In this document: in pieces, positions 1-13,000 of the stretch
Numbering within the stretch: the stretch's first letter is position 1
How the letters are laid out: every line of letters starts with the position of its first letter
NCBI GenBank assembly: GCA_023512835.1
Contig: CM042090.1
Location: 2,302,826-2,366,825, forward strand
Reading direction: 5' to 3'
DNA from: Taxillus chinensis
Taxonomy: Eukaryota > Streptophyta > Magnoliopsida > Santalales > Loranthaceae
DNA: 64,000 nt
Notes under the pieces: model-generated
Told to the model about the DNA's origin: nothing
Database searches by the model: none
Seen by the model: only the letters and a program-made list of their open reading frames with translations
Translations under genes and position numbers: made by a program

Positions 1-60
1 ATATATATTATTATTATTATTATTATTATTATTGTTATTGTTATTGTTATTGTTATTTAT
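1..60. repeat. TTA/TTG trinucleotide microsatellite
   Basis: The window opens inside a run of TTA units that turns into TTG/TTA units. A similar short run recurs at 241-270 as part of the duplicated block that follows. It is simple-sequence DNA with no coding sign. Confidence 0.85.
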
Positions 61-450
61 ATGTTATATTATAAGTACATATATTAATTATATTAGCATA
101 TACTACAAAAACACAATTGGCCTAGTGATTGACAGGCACTTTGATTTGAGAAGAGGTCCAAGGTTCAATTCTTACTAGTAATATATATTTTGTAGATTAT
201 TTTTTCAAGTGCATGCGAGGTAAGGCTGGGTGGGTCGCGAGTTTATTATTGTTATTGTTATTTATTTATATATTATATCATAAGTACATATATTAATTAT
301 ATTAACATATACTGCAAAAATGCAAATGGCCTAGTGATTGATAGGCACTTTGATTTGAGAAGAGGTCCAAGGTTCAATTCTTACCGGTAATATATATTTT
401 GCAGATTATTTTTTCAGGTGCACGCGAGGCAAGGTGGGGCGGGTCGCAAG
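32..450 (+). repeat. Tandemly duplicated tRNA-derived SINE-like repeat
   Basis: Two copies of a block of about 205-210 bp lie head to tail (about 32-240 and 241-450). Each has a GTTATT-rich start, then GGCCTAGTGATTGA (119 and 327), which looks like a polymerase III A box, and about 35 bases later GGTTCAATTC, which fits a B box. The A box/B box layout is typical of tRNA-derived plant SINEs. The GC-rich stretch after the second copy (420-535) may belong to the same repeat. I saw no clear target duplication, so the exact borders are open. Confidence 0.5.
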
Positions 451-1602
451 TGAATCAAAACACGTGGAATAGCAACAAGGTGGGGATGGGGACGAGGGGA
501 CCCAATACCCACCCCGCCCCATTGCCATCCCTAAGAATAAGAGGTGCCTATATTACCTTTAATTGTAATTTCAATAACTAGGCATCTTTCTTTACACTTT
601 ATTGAGTCCACTGAATGCTACATTTGAGCCTAGAATAGTCTGGTGATAAATTGGGAAAAAACCATAAGTAGGTAAGTAACAATTCATATATAATAAGTAT
701 CATTTATAGGACAAAGAAAAAAAAAGTATACTCTTCCCTGTACGCTACTTCCAACCATGGGTTGATCTATATGTGACGGGTCAAATAAGTTCTTGCATGT
801 GTCTCAGATCGGAATATCTCCTCCATCTCCCATGTAATTAAGAAAGTGATGATTCACCTTTTAAAGTTTTATTTTTTATACTTGATTTTTGTAATGACAC
901 AAATTTTAGCAATGACAAAAATCCAATTAATTGAAGGAAAGGTAATACTTGTACATGATGCACCATTTTTTGCTTGTTTTTGTTTTTTCTTTTAAGCTTC
1001 TTCATCATGGAAGCTCTCCTCAAAGATGGAAGCCTGCTTTCCCTCTCTTGACAACTGGACTGAGTAGTGGCTTTGAAATAGCAATTATATTTCCCTCCAA
1101 TGTCGAACAACCAAGATTGGGAAGTTGTTCGATGGGTTCATAGATATTGCTTGTTAGTTATGATGATACAAGATCACAATCACCTCTCCTTTTGCATCTT
1201 GAGTGTGCTCATTGGAATCCGATGCATAAGTTATCATCTATTAACAAATGCTTAATAGATGTGAATATTTATTCACATCGAATGGTGTTCCCTTCCATCA
1301 TTGTTGTTGTGAATTGAAGTGTACCCACTTTTAATATCTTTCCTCCAACTCCAACGATCTAGAATGTACTTACTCAACAATGATTTAATTTGGTTACATT
1401 TGAATACACCCAAAAATGAGTGTCGATTTATGGATCTCGAGCGGTCATCGCCCGAGATCCTGTGTTTTTAGACGATGAAGCTTGAAGCTTGAGGTCGGAG
1501 ATGGGATAAAAAAAATATAGTAGCAATTGTAGTTGCCCTAAAACCCAACCAAGGGTGTTAGACGGAGATGCGAGTAATTAGTTGCCCAAGGGCGATTACA
1601 GG
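451..1602. other. Intergenic, no supported gene
   Basis: AT-rich DNA with only short open frames (for example 838-1110 minus and 949-1143 plus). These lack splice context, codon bias or any recognisable family. I see no gene or clear repeat here. Confidence 0.6.
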
Positions 1603-2158
1603 TAGGGTGATTGTCGGTCGGTTTGGGCAGGTTACATCACTTTGTTAAACTGAATTTTTGGTTTTCGGTCAGATTGATAGGATTGCTTAACCAACCCAAA
1701 TTGGTTTATTCGGTTTGTTGGGTTAAATCAAGTTAACAGTTTTCTTGCTCAACCCTAACATCACCAATTTCTCACTTTAAATTTACAACATCAACACAAA
1801 CTAGAATACAAAATTTAATATCTAATATCAACAAACTAAATCAAATAAATTATCGTCATTAAAAATACATTTAGATTAAACTTAGGAAGTCTGCAATCAA
1901 TAGACTTTCACTTCTAATTCATAATTTTTTTTATATTTCTTACCGTGTCAGAGAAAATTTCTCATCCAAAAGTATTCGTCGGTTGGTTTGGGCGGGTTGC
2001 ACTATTTATTTGATCGGTTTATTCGGTTTTTGGTTTGGTTAAAAGGTTAGTCAACCTGCCCAAATAAACATTAGTTTATTCGGTTTTCGGTTTATTTGAT
2101 TTTTGGTCGATCGATTTATCGGGTTAAATCAATTTGTCGGTTTTTCTACTCAACCCTA
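1603..2158. mobile_element. hAT-like MITE
   Basis: A 556-bp non-coding block begins TAGGGTGATTG and ends CTCAACCCTA, giving short imperfect terminal inverted repeats (TAGGGT...ACCCTA). It is flanked by near-identical 8-bp direct repeats, ATTACAGG (1595-1602) and ATTGCAGG (2159-2166). An 8-bp duplication and TAGGG-type ends fit a non-autonomous hAT element. The interior is full of imperfect TTCGGTTT motifs. One mismatch in the target duplication and the short TIR keep this tentative. Confidence 0.45.
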
Positions 2159-2552
2159 ATTGCAGGGGCGATTGCATATAGTTAATAAAGTTGTTGTTGC
2201 AGGGGTGATTGTATATAGTTAATTAATCGCAATAGTTAAACTAATAAAAATAAATATTAATTAATATTCATTAATAAAACATAAAATACAAGATATATAG
2301 GTTAAGGTTTTTTTAGAAAATATAATTATTTTTTAAAACTTTAAGTTTAAAATAAATTTGTATTATTTATAAATAATTTTAAATTTATCAAAATTATTAT
2401 TTTAAAAAATAATTTTATTTTTAAAAATAATAATATCCTATCAACGTTCTATGTACTGTTTATATATACCTACATGAAAGGAAACAAAGTCAATATATTT
2501 GAGGAGACAAATTAAGTTTTTTTTTCTTTTTAAATGAGCTTCTATTTTCAAG
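2159..2552. other. AT-rich intergenic, nothing recognised
   Basis: Very AT-rich sequence with many A/T runs. No open frame, repeat border or motif that I can support. Confidence 0.6.
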
Positions 2553-2953
2553 GTATGATGGATTACAACATGTTTAGTGCGCATTGTTTTCAACTGCTTT
2601 CTATATTTAAATACAGAAAATAGTGAAGCAATTTGTTTGGTGAGTGTATTCTTTTTTTAAATTCAAGTACTACCTATTTTTAATTTATCCAAAATGAAAA
2701 CACATAAATGGTGTTCTTATTCTTTGTTTTCTATACTCACTTTTCTCTCTCTTCCTTTTGGAATTATGCCTCCTACGACGCGACCCCACTCCTGCTAGCA
2801 AACACAATTTCAAAAAGCTATTTTCAATTTGGCTAAAAAACAACTATCAACTAAAAAACTGTATTTAATTTGCTAGAAAACAATTTTCAGATTACATTTC
2901 TAAAAATAATTTTTAAATAAGAAAAACCAAAAACAACACCAAACATACCTTTA
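2553..2953. mobile_element. Possible MITE-like repeat
   Basis: The block starts near AAGGTATG and ends near CATACCTT, so its ends are short inverted repeats. Inside are inverted stretches built from TTGTTTTCAACTG and CAGAAAATAG-like words, and the end reads ACACCAAACATACC, a style common in plant MITEs. There is no clear target duplication and no coding capacity. This is a low-confidence call. Confidence 0.3.
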
Positions 2954-3779
2954 TATTTACATAAATATAATTCTTTTTAATAAATTATTTATACTAAAAG
3001 GTTACTGCCTCTCTTTTTCTCAATTTGCCTCATAGCTGCACCACCAGATCCAATGGATGTTAGACTAACACAAATCGGTCAACTCAATCCAGACTTGTTC
3101 ATGGGTGTCAAACCTTTTGTCATTAGATTGGTGAACATGGTTTTTTGTACAAATATGCTGAATTAATGGACACAATTTAATTTAAGAATCTTTCTCATGA
3201 ATGGGTTTGGAAGCACCACTTGACTTGTCATTTTTATAAGGAAACTATTAGTCTGATAGAGTAATTTTTTAATAATCTTGAAATAGTATTAATTACCACA
3301 AACCTCATAATTTGCATACTTTATAACGTGCTAAGAATTGGGTATCTAAAGTAAAAGATGTCATTAATTACTATTTTGCATTCTTTCATGGAATAGTTCC
3401 CTTGATGAGAATGAAGATGTAACTTGACATGGATTTCTTGGTATCCATAAATTTAACATAATCAAATTTTAAGTGATCAATAACAACCCGAGGCTATTTA
3501 TTCTTTTATAGGTAAGCATAGAATCCTTTATATCTTGTAGATGGCACATTACTTTTATTGACGTTTCCCAATGGCTCATTTATAAGTTTGTTTCACAACC
3601 AAACATCTCAGCAATATACGTTATAAATGTGACGATACAAATTTAACCATAAATAAAACTTCCTACAATATATGCATGGGGAAGAAACTTCATTTTGGTA
3701 AGCTCTAGTTGACATTTTAGACATTATATTAAGTAAAATTTGTCACCTTTAACAACAAGGACAATGATGCAAGTGTAAT
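2954..3779. other. Intergenic, nothing recognised
   Basis: AT-rich sequence without a supported open frame. It lies downstream (in the minus sense) of the decayed copia pol at 3780-6120 and may hold its unrecognisable 3' part, but I cannot show an LTR. Confidence 0.4.
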
Positions 3780-6120
3780 TTTGCATTTTTAAATATTTGA
3801 GGATTTTCTCAATTTAATATATTGGGGATAGTCCTATGATCCCTTGAAATTTATCTTTAATTCCTATAATACAAAGGGCTCATAAAATATCATTAACATA
3901 CAACATCCTTATCATTACTATTAAGTAAATATATATAATGATAAATTTATTCTTACTGATCTTAAGATATACACATTGATCCATTATATTTTCTTTAAAG
4001 GCAAACTTTGAAATACCATTTTTTCGATGATTGTTTCAAACTATAGATAGACATTTTCAGTTTACATTTCATATGCTCCTACCTTACACCACAAAACCTC
4101 GTGGTTGTGCCATATCAGACACCCTCTTGTAAGTCCCTATTAAGAAATGTTATTTTCATTCATGCCCATTTTATATAATTCTAAATCAAAATGAGTTAAT
4201 TAGCTTTATACTTCTCAACAGTTTAATTTTTTAAACCCATTTATAGCTTACATCCTTTTTCCTTTCAAGTAAGTTTACTAAGTCCCAAACACCATTAGTT
4301 TTCTTTAAGTTTAACTCATCTACTTTAACCTTTTGAGTTAAATGATTGCTTGTAATGGCTTTATAAAAAGAATTATGTTCAAGTCTTATGCCAACATCAT
4401 AATCCAATTCATCTATATATACAATGTAATCATTAGGAATTACTATTTTCCTTTCTTGACTTAACCTCCTAAGAGGTTTATTAACAAGAGGGAGAACTTT
4501 TATATTACTAGATTCTTCATTACACACTCCCTTCATTGAACCAAAACCTACTTGTGAAGGTTGTATATTAAGCCCTTGAACAAGAGGAACACAAACATTA
4601 TCCTATGTAAAGACCTTTTTTTTTTTGGATTTCCTCAACTTTTATTTCTATAGAGGTACTATAATTAACACTTTCCAAAAACATTATATTTTTAATTTCA
4701 ACAACTTAGTGGTATGTAAAGGATAGTAAAATCTAAAACCCTTTGATCTATCATGGTAACCAACGAAATGGAAACTTGTGGTTCTTTGGTTAATTTTCTT
4801 TATTTGTGGGTTATAGATATTTGCCTCATCCAGACAACCTAGCTCGTATATGAAGATATCCTAAACTTAGTTTTTTTTCAATATATAGCTTATTAGGTGT
4901 TCCAGGCACAAATTTACTATAGGCCTGATTAAGAATATGAACTATTTTGAGAGCTATCACCCAAATTCAGGCAGAGTATTATTGCATATCATACTCTACG
5001 TCATATTTATTAAAGTAAGATTTCATCACTTAGTAATTCTATTTTATTGGGGAGTATCAGACATTGTAAATTGAAAAACAACACCAAATTCTTCCTTTAA
5101 AAAAGAAGCAAAAGAACTAAAATTATACAAAGCCAAAGAACTTTCCATAATATTCGCTTTCACGGTGAGGTCTTACAACTTTAATTTTTAAGTGAAGTTG
5201 ATTTTCAAGTTTAGCTTGCAAATCTTAAACACAACTATTGCTTTAAATTTATCACTAATAAAATAGACACAATCATAATATGAGTGATCATCAATGAAAG
5301 TAAAAAAAATATTTATGACTACTAATATTTAGAGCATGAAAAGGCTGACAAATATCAATGTGGATGATTTGAAAAAGTCCATTATTTTTTGTAACACCAT
5401 GTTTATTGCCCTTTTATGAATTTCCATTAACCTTTTTAGTATAATTGTTAAAATTTGAGAATCTAGCGAATGTAAAATTCTATCTTTAATGAGGCATTCC
5501 ATTTTGGATCTCATGCCATAATTTTTTAAAAAATTATTATCAATTTTTTGTTTGTTATTGATTTTAGTGACTTTGTCCTACACATTCGTTGTAGCTAATG
5601 ATTTAATAAACGAGGAATCTAAACAAAATTTATATAGGTTCCCCTCTAAAACACTATAACTAACAATGCCAACATAACAATAAATAGAGCACTATTATCT
5701 TTAAACTTAAATGAAAAACCGTAAATGTCAAGTTTTAAAACAAAAATCAAGTTTTTTGTAATACTATGAGCATAAATAGTATCAACTAAATTCAAATTAA
5801 AACTACTTTTCAACGCAAATTAGAGTGCTAAAAACAACTTGGGCTTTTCTCCATTCCCCACAATAATGTTATAGTCTCCTTTATTTAGCTTCCCTTTTTA
5901 AAGGAATCCGTATAATGAATTAGTTGTGTAAAGTTACATTAGTATTAATCCAATATTTAGTTAAAGGAACACTAACAATATAATACTTATAAAAAACATA
6001 AATACATAAAGTATGACTCTTTTTCTCTAGCTATTGTTGAATTTTAGGGCAATTTTTTCTCACATGTCATTTAAATATAAAAAAATAACAGTTAGGAGTA
6101 CTAGGCCCCTTTATACCAAG
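3780..6120 (-). pseudogene. Decayed Ty1/copia gag-pol remnant
   Basis: Read on the minus strand, several pieces match copia polyprotein landmarks in the right order. A relic zinc knuckle (CYFF...HVRKNC) is near 6050-6110, protease-like sequence near 5700-5870, and the integrase core start (GLFQIIHIDIC) near 5380. An RT start is at 4536-4231 (IVIPNDYIVYIDE, then NGVWDLVNLLERKK). RT continues near 4020-4110 (QPRGFVV), and a relic of the catalytic box reads LYVNDIL near 3910, with N where the family has D. The frame is broken everywhere by stops and shifts, and I could not find its LTRs. It is an old copy, presumably inactive. Confidence 0.7.
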
Positions 6121-6960
6121 AGAATTTTTCTTATAATTGGTAACTTGAAAACACCTTCATTTTATAATGAGAAAATGATTGAAAGCATAGCAAAATCATA
6201 AAAAATTCTAGGTTGAAACTAAGGTAAGATAACTTCTCACATTTTAAAGAAAAAAATCAGCTATTTATGTATGTTGCATTAACATTAGTACTTTATTGAT
6301 GTGAGTTTATATTTGGGAATAATAGTATTGTAAACCTTATAGGCATATATGTGATATTCATAATTTTATGGTAAGTCAACAAAAATGTCAAGATAATTTT
6401 TTTAAACCTTTCAAGCAATTTATACAAAATAGTTTCAGAAATTAAAAGCCAACAAGTTGAGGAGTTCTAGAAAAACACAAGCATGTAATATCATGGTGCA
6501 TTTTTATATTTTTTTTGCTAATATATAGAATTTAGCTGTTCATGTGAATACGTGAAATTTATATCCATTGTCACACTACATTACTATTATTATTTTTAAA
6601 AATTGTTCTGAGAGGTGATTGATAAATGAAAAAGTATGTCAGACTGAAATTCAGATAAAAAACAATTATAAATCAGTTTACCGTTGAAGTGTCAAAATTA
6701 AAACGGCTTCGATACGTGTCAAAATTTTGTTTTTAAGTCCCAAAATAACACATAAGCGTGACAGTAGAATCAGGACCACTCAACGGTTCCGGGCAAAGAA
6801 AACAATCTTTACGTGTGACCAGTACAGCAACGGTACGTAAAAGGATCCATCACCGACGAGTGACTGTAGCATCGCCCTTGATAACTAAAATAATGGATGT
6901 AGGCCCAATATCCACCCTCTGTCCCTCCATCACGCTCCGAAGTTTTTTTAGTCCCCCACT
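6121..6960. other. Intergenic and distal promoter of NUP1
   Basis: AT-rich up to about 6700, then rising GC toward the NUP1 transcript. No coding sequence supported: the open frame at 6758-7054 lies in promoter and 5' UTR and has no recognisable family. Confidence 0.5.
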
Positions 6961-7069
6961 TTCTCTCTCTAGAAACCCTAATTTGCGCGCATACTCTCTC
7001 TCTCTCTCTACGTTCGGCTCGTCTCCATCAATTTCACCACCGCCGAAACCCTAATTTGCAGCGATTCTC
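6961..7069 (+). promoter_or_regulatory. NUP1 5' leader with two telo-boxes and a CT tract
   Basis: Two copies of the plant telo-box AAACCCTAA lie at 6973-6981 and 7046-7054, with a (CT)n pyrimidine tract between them (about 6990-7010). Telo-boxes near the start site are common in genes expressed in dividing plant cells. The second copy is only 15 bases before the ATG, so it is in the 5' UTR. I see no convincing TATA box, which fits a broadly expressed housekeeping gene. Confidence 0.6.
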
Positions 7070-10000
7070 ATGGCGGCGCCGGCGAGTGAAGGTGGAGCCG
7101 GAGGCAAGTTCCGAAAGAAGCCCTTCGGGCGGCTGCACACGACGACTCCATACGACCGGCCTCAAACTGCTCTCCGTGCCGCAGCCGCAGCAGCCGCCGG
7201 AGGAGGCGGCGGTGGAGGGGGTTGGATATCGAAGGTCGTCGATCCGGCCTCGAAACTTATCACCTCTGGTGCTCACCGCTTGTTCGCATCGATGTTCCGT
7301 AAACGCCTCACCGCGCCTCCGTCTCCTCCTCTTCCTCCACAAGGTTTTGTTCGATCCTTCCTTATTTTCGTTTTCTGGATTTTGCTGTTTCAGTGTGCTT
7401 TTTTGGGACCTGAGGTTAATTTAATCCTATCGCTTTTGGTCGTCTAATTTCGGAATTAGGGTTTCCTTGAAAATGGGATTTGGGATTTATTGCGATGGGT
7501 GTTGATATTTTGTTGCCGTTTAGTCGGGGTATTACCCATAGAAGGAACTGGTGCATTGTAAAGGTTTGGGATTCTGATTGGAAATTTTGTTGACACTTGG
7601 GAATGCAATGGATCTTGGTTCTCACTTTTGATTGGCTGTCTAATATAGTAAATGAGATTTATTGTGATGAGGGCTGGTATTTTGTTGCTGTGGACGTCCA
7701 TATGAGGATCTAGGGTATGTAGGTTTGAGATTCTGTTTTGATTGGTCTTTTCTCCCTCTTGGATGTCATTAAGCTGATATCATCTTTGGTTCCTTTCTTG
7801 TGGTTATTCTTTTGAGTAACTGTAGTAGATTTTTTTTTAAATTTTGAACAATGAAGTTATGTAAGTTATTTTCGCTATTCCATCATTTCAATTGGTGTTT
7901 AAAGTATATGGCAGTCAACTTGGCCACTTTTGGACTTTTATGTACTATGTAGCTTAGTTTGAGAACTTTTGAACACTTTTGTTTTTACTCATTTGCGATT
8001 AATGATTAGTGTTAAATAATGCATGCAAGGATGAAGGATGAAAAATCTTGCAACCTAAGTCCATAAATGTCTAGAGAATAAGCCATATCTTCTTCATCAT
8101 GGTGTCATTTTGTTTTTACTTTACTCTTGTTTTGTTTTACTCTTGTGCTTCTCAGTCTCCTCTTCACCTATAATTTCATAGAAGTCAATGGGAAGGCATG
8201 AGCACTAGAAAAAGTCAGAGAGAAAGCCATTATGCACTCCACGTTTTGTCCCTTCATTAATTGGTGATTAATAATTTAAATTTTAATATTTTGGAACAAG
8301 GTGCATTGGATGAATTATGGACAAGCAATAAATGAGAATCACATTTTCCTGTTGCTGTTTTCGTGTGGAATTTATTGGCATTTTCTGTTTATACCGGATG
8401 TGTTTATTTGATTCTGATGTTTTCATTACTGTTCAAACATGCAGTTGAATTCAAATATGCAATAAATCATAGATTCATAAATAGAATATCAGTGCAATTT
8501 ATATATTTATTTTTATTTTCATTCTATTTTTATAAACGTGGGTAATTTTTAAGCTGATATGCTATTTTCCAACTTTTTCATGTTCCACTGATAATAGAGA
8601 TTACATAGACCCTTCGTGTTTTATTACTGTTCCCTTGGTCTTGAAGTCTAGTGCAATGTTTTGTGATCAGATAAAAATCAGGAATCGAGAAACAAAGGCC
8701 TGGAAACAGTTGCCACTGTAAGTTTGAATATATGCTTTTATTTCTTATTTAAGGAAGACTTTTCATTTCGTAACTGATACAAGGTTAGTTATATTAGTAG
8801 TAGTTTGGTAAGCAAATCTTTAGCCTTGTGGTAGTGCCAAGCTGCAATTACGAATTCATTGGAAGTATCTCCTGTAGGTTTACATTCTCGTGTTAAAAAT
8901 GCTTCATCTCATTGATTTTTCCTATAATATTTTGAGTTACAACTTGTGAGGTAGAAATGTAGTTCCTCAATTCATGTTGGTGGTGAGTAAATAAGTTCTT
9001 GAGATAGCTTTTTTGATTCATTATTCAATCTTTTTGCATTTCTGCTAACCAAAAATAATTTTTTAATCACTAGAACCGTCTTTACACTACTTTTATAAGT
9101 GAAGTTTACTTGCACAAAGTTATATTCAAGATTTTTTCACTATACCATCTCATTCTATGTGATTGTCTTTAAACTATGAGGATAAATCAAATTTATGATT
9201 TCTGAATGGGCATGCTTATTATTTAGGTATTATTTTGAGCAATGGTTAGTGTGTGGGAGTTTTGCTCAATTAGACTTACTATGTTTTTTTTGGTTAGAAA
9301 TTTTAGGTTCTTATTTTTTTCTTCAAAATCTATATTTTAAAATTGATTTCTGTTTCTGCATTGCATTGTAAATCATAAGTTTTCTAAAAGCATAAATTGT
9401 AGGTTGTACCTATGTGGCAGTGCCAGCACCAAGTCTTTAAGATATTCAGCAGGGAGTTATAGGGCACAGTTGCTAACTTGCAACCATAGGAGTGAATTAG
9501 GGTGAATTTATGATATTATCGAGATCGTTCCATCATGTTCAAAAATCACACTTGTGATCACGATACAACTCTTACTCCTGTATGGTATGAATGAGTTGTG
9601 GTTATATTTCTTTTACTTTAAATGGAAGAAGTTATATGTGTGTGTGTGCATGTGTGCACACATACACAGATAGATGGATATAGATTTCTGGCATGCTGTT
9701 TTATTGCCTTTTGTAATCAGTCTTGTTGAATCATGTTTGTTTTGTACGGATATCTATAAAGGTTCCTCTTGGAGCACAAGAATTAGCAATTGTTGAAGGT
9801 AGCAATGCTGGTAATAAATCTGATGGCAGCAGTATTGCTGAAATTGAGCAAGTTTTAAAGCAGAATACATTTACAAGGCAAGAATCTGTTGGGTTATTTT
9901 TCTTTGGCTTAGCTCAATGTATTTTGTTGAAAATGTATGCTGTTTCTTGCTATTTAATACATACTACATAGGAATAACACCTTGGTTTTCAGTATGGTGA

Positions 10001-13000
10001 GAATTCTTTGCTGTTTTGTATTTGTTAGTATTGTGTAATATGGGGTTTTGGCTGTTATATTATTTGTATAATCATGAAGATTCTCAATAGTGAATTTTGA
10101 GTTTGGAATGCCTGGATCTGACTGGAAAATAAAACTGAACTGAAAAATCATTTTCTTGAATGACATTAACTTTTTTTGGCATTCTTATTATCTATTTAGA
10201 CAAGATTGGCCTGATGAGTTGATCATTTATCTATTTATTAGATGCTGTTGAAAGTAGCTTGTCATTCTTCTTTCTCCTACTATTTCAGATATGACTTTGG
10301 ATGACACTCAATTGATGTTACAATTGTTTTGAAAAGTTTGCCTATTTTTACCTGCTGTTCTTATGTTTTATTATTTTTGAATAATTCATATTATTAGTCC
10401 ATTTAATTGTGCCTTGGTGAATTGTTGGGCTACAGATCTGAGATTGAACGTCTGATGGGTCTTTTGCATGCAAGAACTCTTGATTCCTCTGCTGTAGACA
10501 CAGTAGAGAGACCTCAAGCCAACTATTCAGAGCTGGTCACTGTGCAGGACAAACCTGAAACTATTGCAGATATGCCTGTACTAGAAAATGGGAGTGAGAA
10601 TCATAGAATAGCTGGAGTTACTTCAACACCTATTGTGAGTTCAAGGGTAAGCTGTTGAGATATTTAATCCACTTTTGCCGACATATATCAGCCAATGGAT
10701 TTTAATATATATTAGCCTAAAATTTTCTCCAGGTTTTGGAAGAAGATATTGCATCACCTGCAGATCTTGCAAAAGCTTACATGGGCCATAGGCCTTCAAA
10801 AGCATCACCCTCAATGTTTGGTTTTCGCACTCAAGCTTTCAAGGAAGATGCTACTTTATTAAGAAATACTACATTTTCTCAGAAATCAGCAATGTTGCCT
10901 GTTCCAAGATCCTCGATTCATATTGGGGTTCCTGATAATGGGTTTATGACTCCAAGATCTCGTGGAAGATCTGCAATATACAATATGGCTCGTACGCCAT
11001 ACTCTAGAGCTCTTCCTGTTACTGCTCACAAGGTTTGTATGATGGGAAGCAAATTTAAATAATATTACCTGTTCTATATACACTTGAAATTATGTCAGCC
11101 TGTTTATGTTCAGGGTCCTAGGTTGACAATTGATGGTCATGGAGTACCTTCATCATCATCATCTCAGAGAATTTTTGAACAGAATGGATTTTCTGAGTCT
11201 AGAAAATCGGTACATATCATGGAGAAACTCTATTTGCGTTCATTTTTGTTGGAGTTTACTTTCATGATCATATTAGTCTATTTGATCTTATTTATTTAGC
11301 AGGTTCTAAAGCGAAAGAGTTCAGTTTTAGGTGATGATGTTGGATTTGGTCCCATACGTAGAATTCGTCAGAAGTCAAAAATATTATCAGCAAGTTCAAC
11401 CTCACCCTTTTCTGGCACCCCCATTTCTGCTAAAAGAGCAGCTATTGTTGGTTCTAATGCTGAACAACTTTATTTGCCTTCAGCCCAAAAGCCACTATCA
11501 TTGGATGAACCAAAGCAGAATGTTTCAAAAAAATTGCTTGGGGATGAGGATAACAGCAGTCCTGCTACCAGTTTCACACCTGTCCCTCCTCAGTCCCGTA
11601 AGACAGCAGAAAAAATATTTCAGCATCTTGATAATCTTGTCAGTCCTTCAAAGGAAAAATCGACTGAGGCAAAACTAGCTGCAGTAAGAGACACGTCTCC
11701 TGCTAAGTTAACTACAGATATGTTGCATGGACGAGCTCTCAGAAGCTTGGAAAATCTGGATACATCAAAATTTCTGCAGAGTGTCCATGTTGACAGTAAG
11801 TTGGAAAGTTCTTCTCAAAAGCAGGACAAAGTCGAAGGAAATGGCTCAATAAAATTTTTTCCATCTGAAAGGGTGGCTCCTGCAACACGTGATTCTGATG
11901 CTACCCTTTCAATTAATGACAAAGTGCCTGTCAAAAATTCGCATCCTGCCATTAAAAATGCAGTTGGCAGTTCTCCACAAAACAGTAGAGCTTTTCAGAT
12001 GAGTGCGCATGAGGTTTGTTTTGTATTCTTGTCTAATTTATTGGTCTAACTAAATAATGTTTCCTGCATTCTTTAATCAGTTGCATTCTTCATTGTATCA
12101 TTGATATTAATACTTCTCATATTGAAGTTTTCAATTGTCACTTGACCTGCTAATTTATCATTTGTCATTTGGCCGATATTAAAACTTCTCAGATGCGGTA
12201 GATGTTATTCTGGAACAACTTTGATTGTTGTGTAACTTTGGCATCCTGCGTGTTCTTTTCCTTTTTTTTAAAAATCTTTTTAAATTTGTTTTTACTTATT
12301 ATTTGTGATGGCTTCAGATGTTTAATGGTATAATTGTTTGCTGCAGGACAATCTTGATTTTGATGATGAGAACACTGGTCAGGATGGTCCCGTTCCGGGG
12401 GGAAGTTTTGAATATTTCTGTGGCAGAAGGTAAGGGTTCTGCTGTTGCTGCAGTCGGGGTTGAGGAAGCTCCAGTTCTTACTGAATTCAAACCCTCTGCA
12501 GATTCTGTATTAACTAAAAGTACTGATTCAAGAACTTTGGTTTCTTCCGTTGTTGCTGAAAAGGTCATCAACTCTAACTTTTCTACCACTATTGCACCTG
12601 GCACTACTGCTCAGCCAACTTTGCTACTTCATTCTGACGTTTCTCCGAAGGCAACAAATACTGATCCTCTGTTGTGCAACTTTGGCTCTGAAAAAGTCAA
12701 TGGTGTTCCAGCTCTCCAATTTTCGTCCTCATCTTCTGTCAGTAAATCTCCAACATTTAATTTTGCTGCTTCTTTGACTTGAAACCGGAGATTAACAGGT
12801 TAGAATTCACCCCTTACATTCCACGATAAAACTGTATTTTATTTTTATACAATTTATAAAGGGTTTCAGAACTGTTGAAGAAAATTTTCATATTTCATTT
12901 TAAAAATGAATGTTGACCTCTTAATCTGTGTAGTTAAGTTTATTAAATGTTAATAATGGGGGTATTTATTGCTGCTAGTTTTTTTCCTCTCAATTCATTT

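Noticed and set aside
6973..7054. AAACCCTAA telomere-like words
   Set aside because: Two isolated copies at a promoter are telo-boxes, not an interstitial telomere array.
7034..7342. Minus-strand open frame over NUP1 exon 1
   Set aside because: Shadow of the GC-rich first exon; the plus strand carries the conserved nucleoporin N-terminus.
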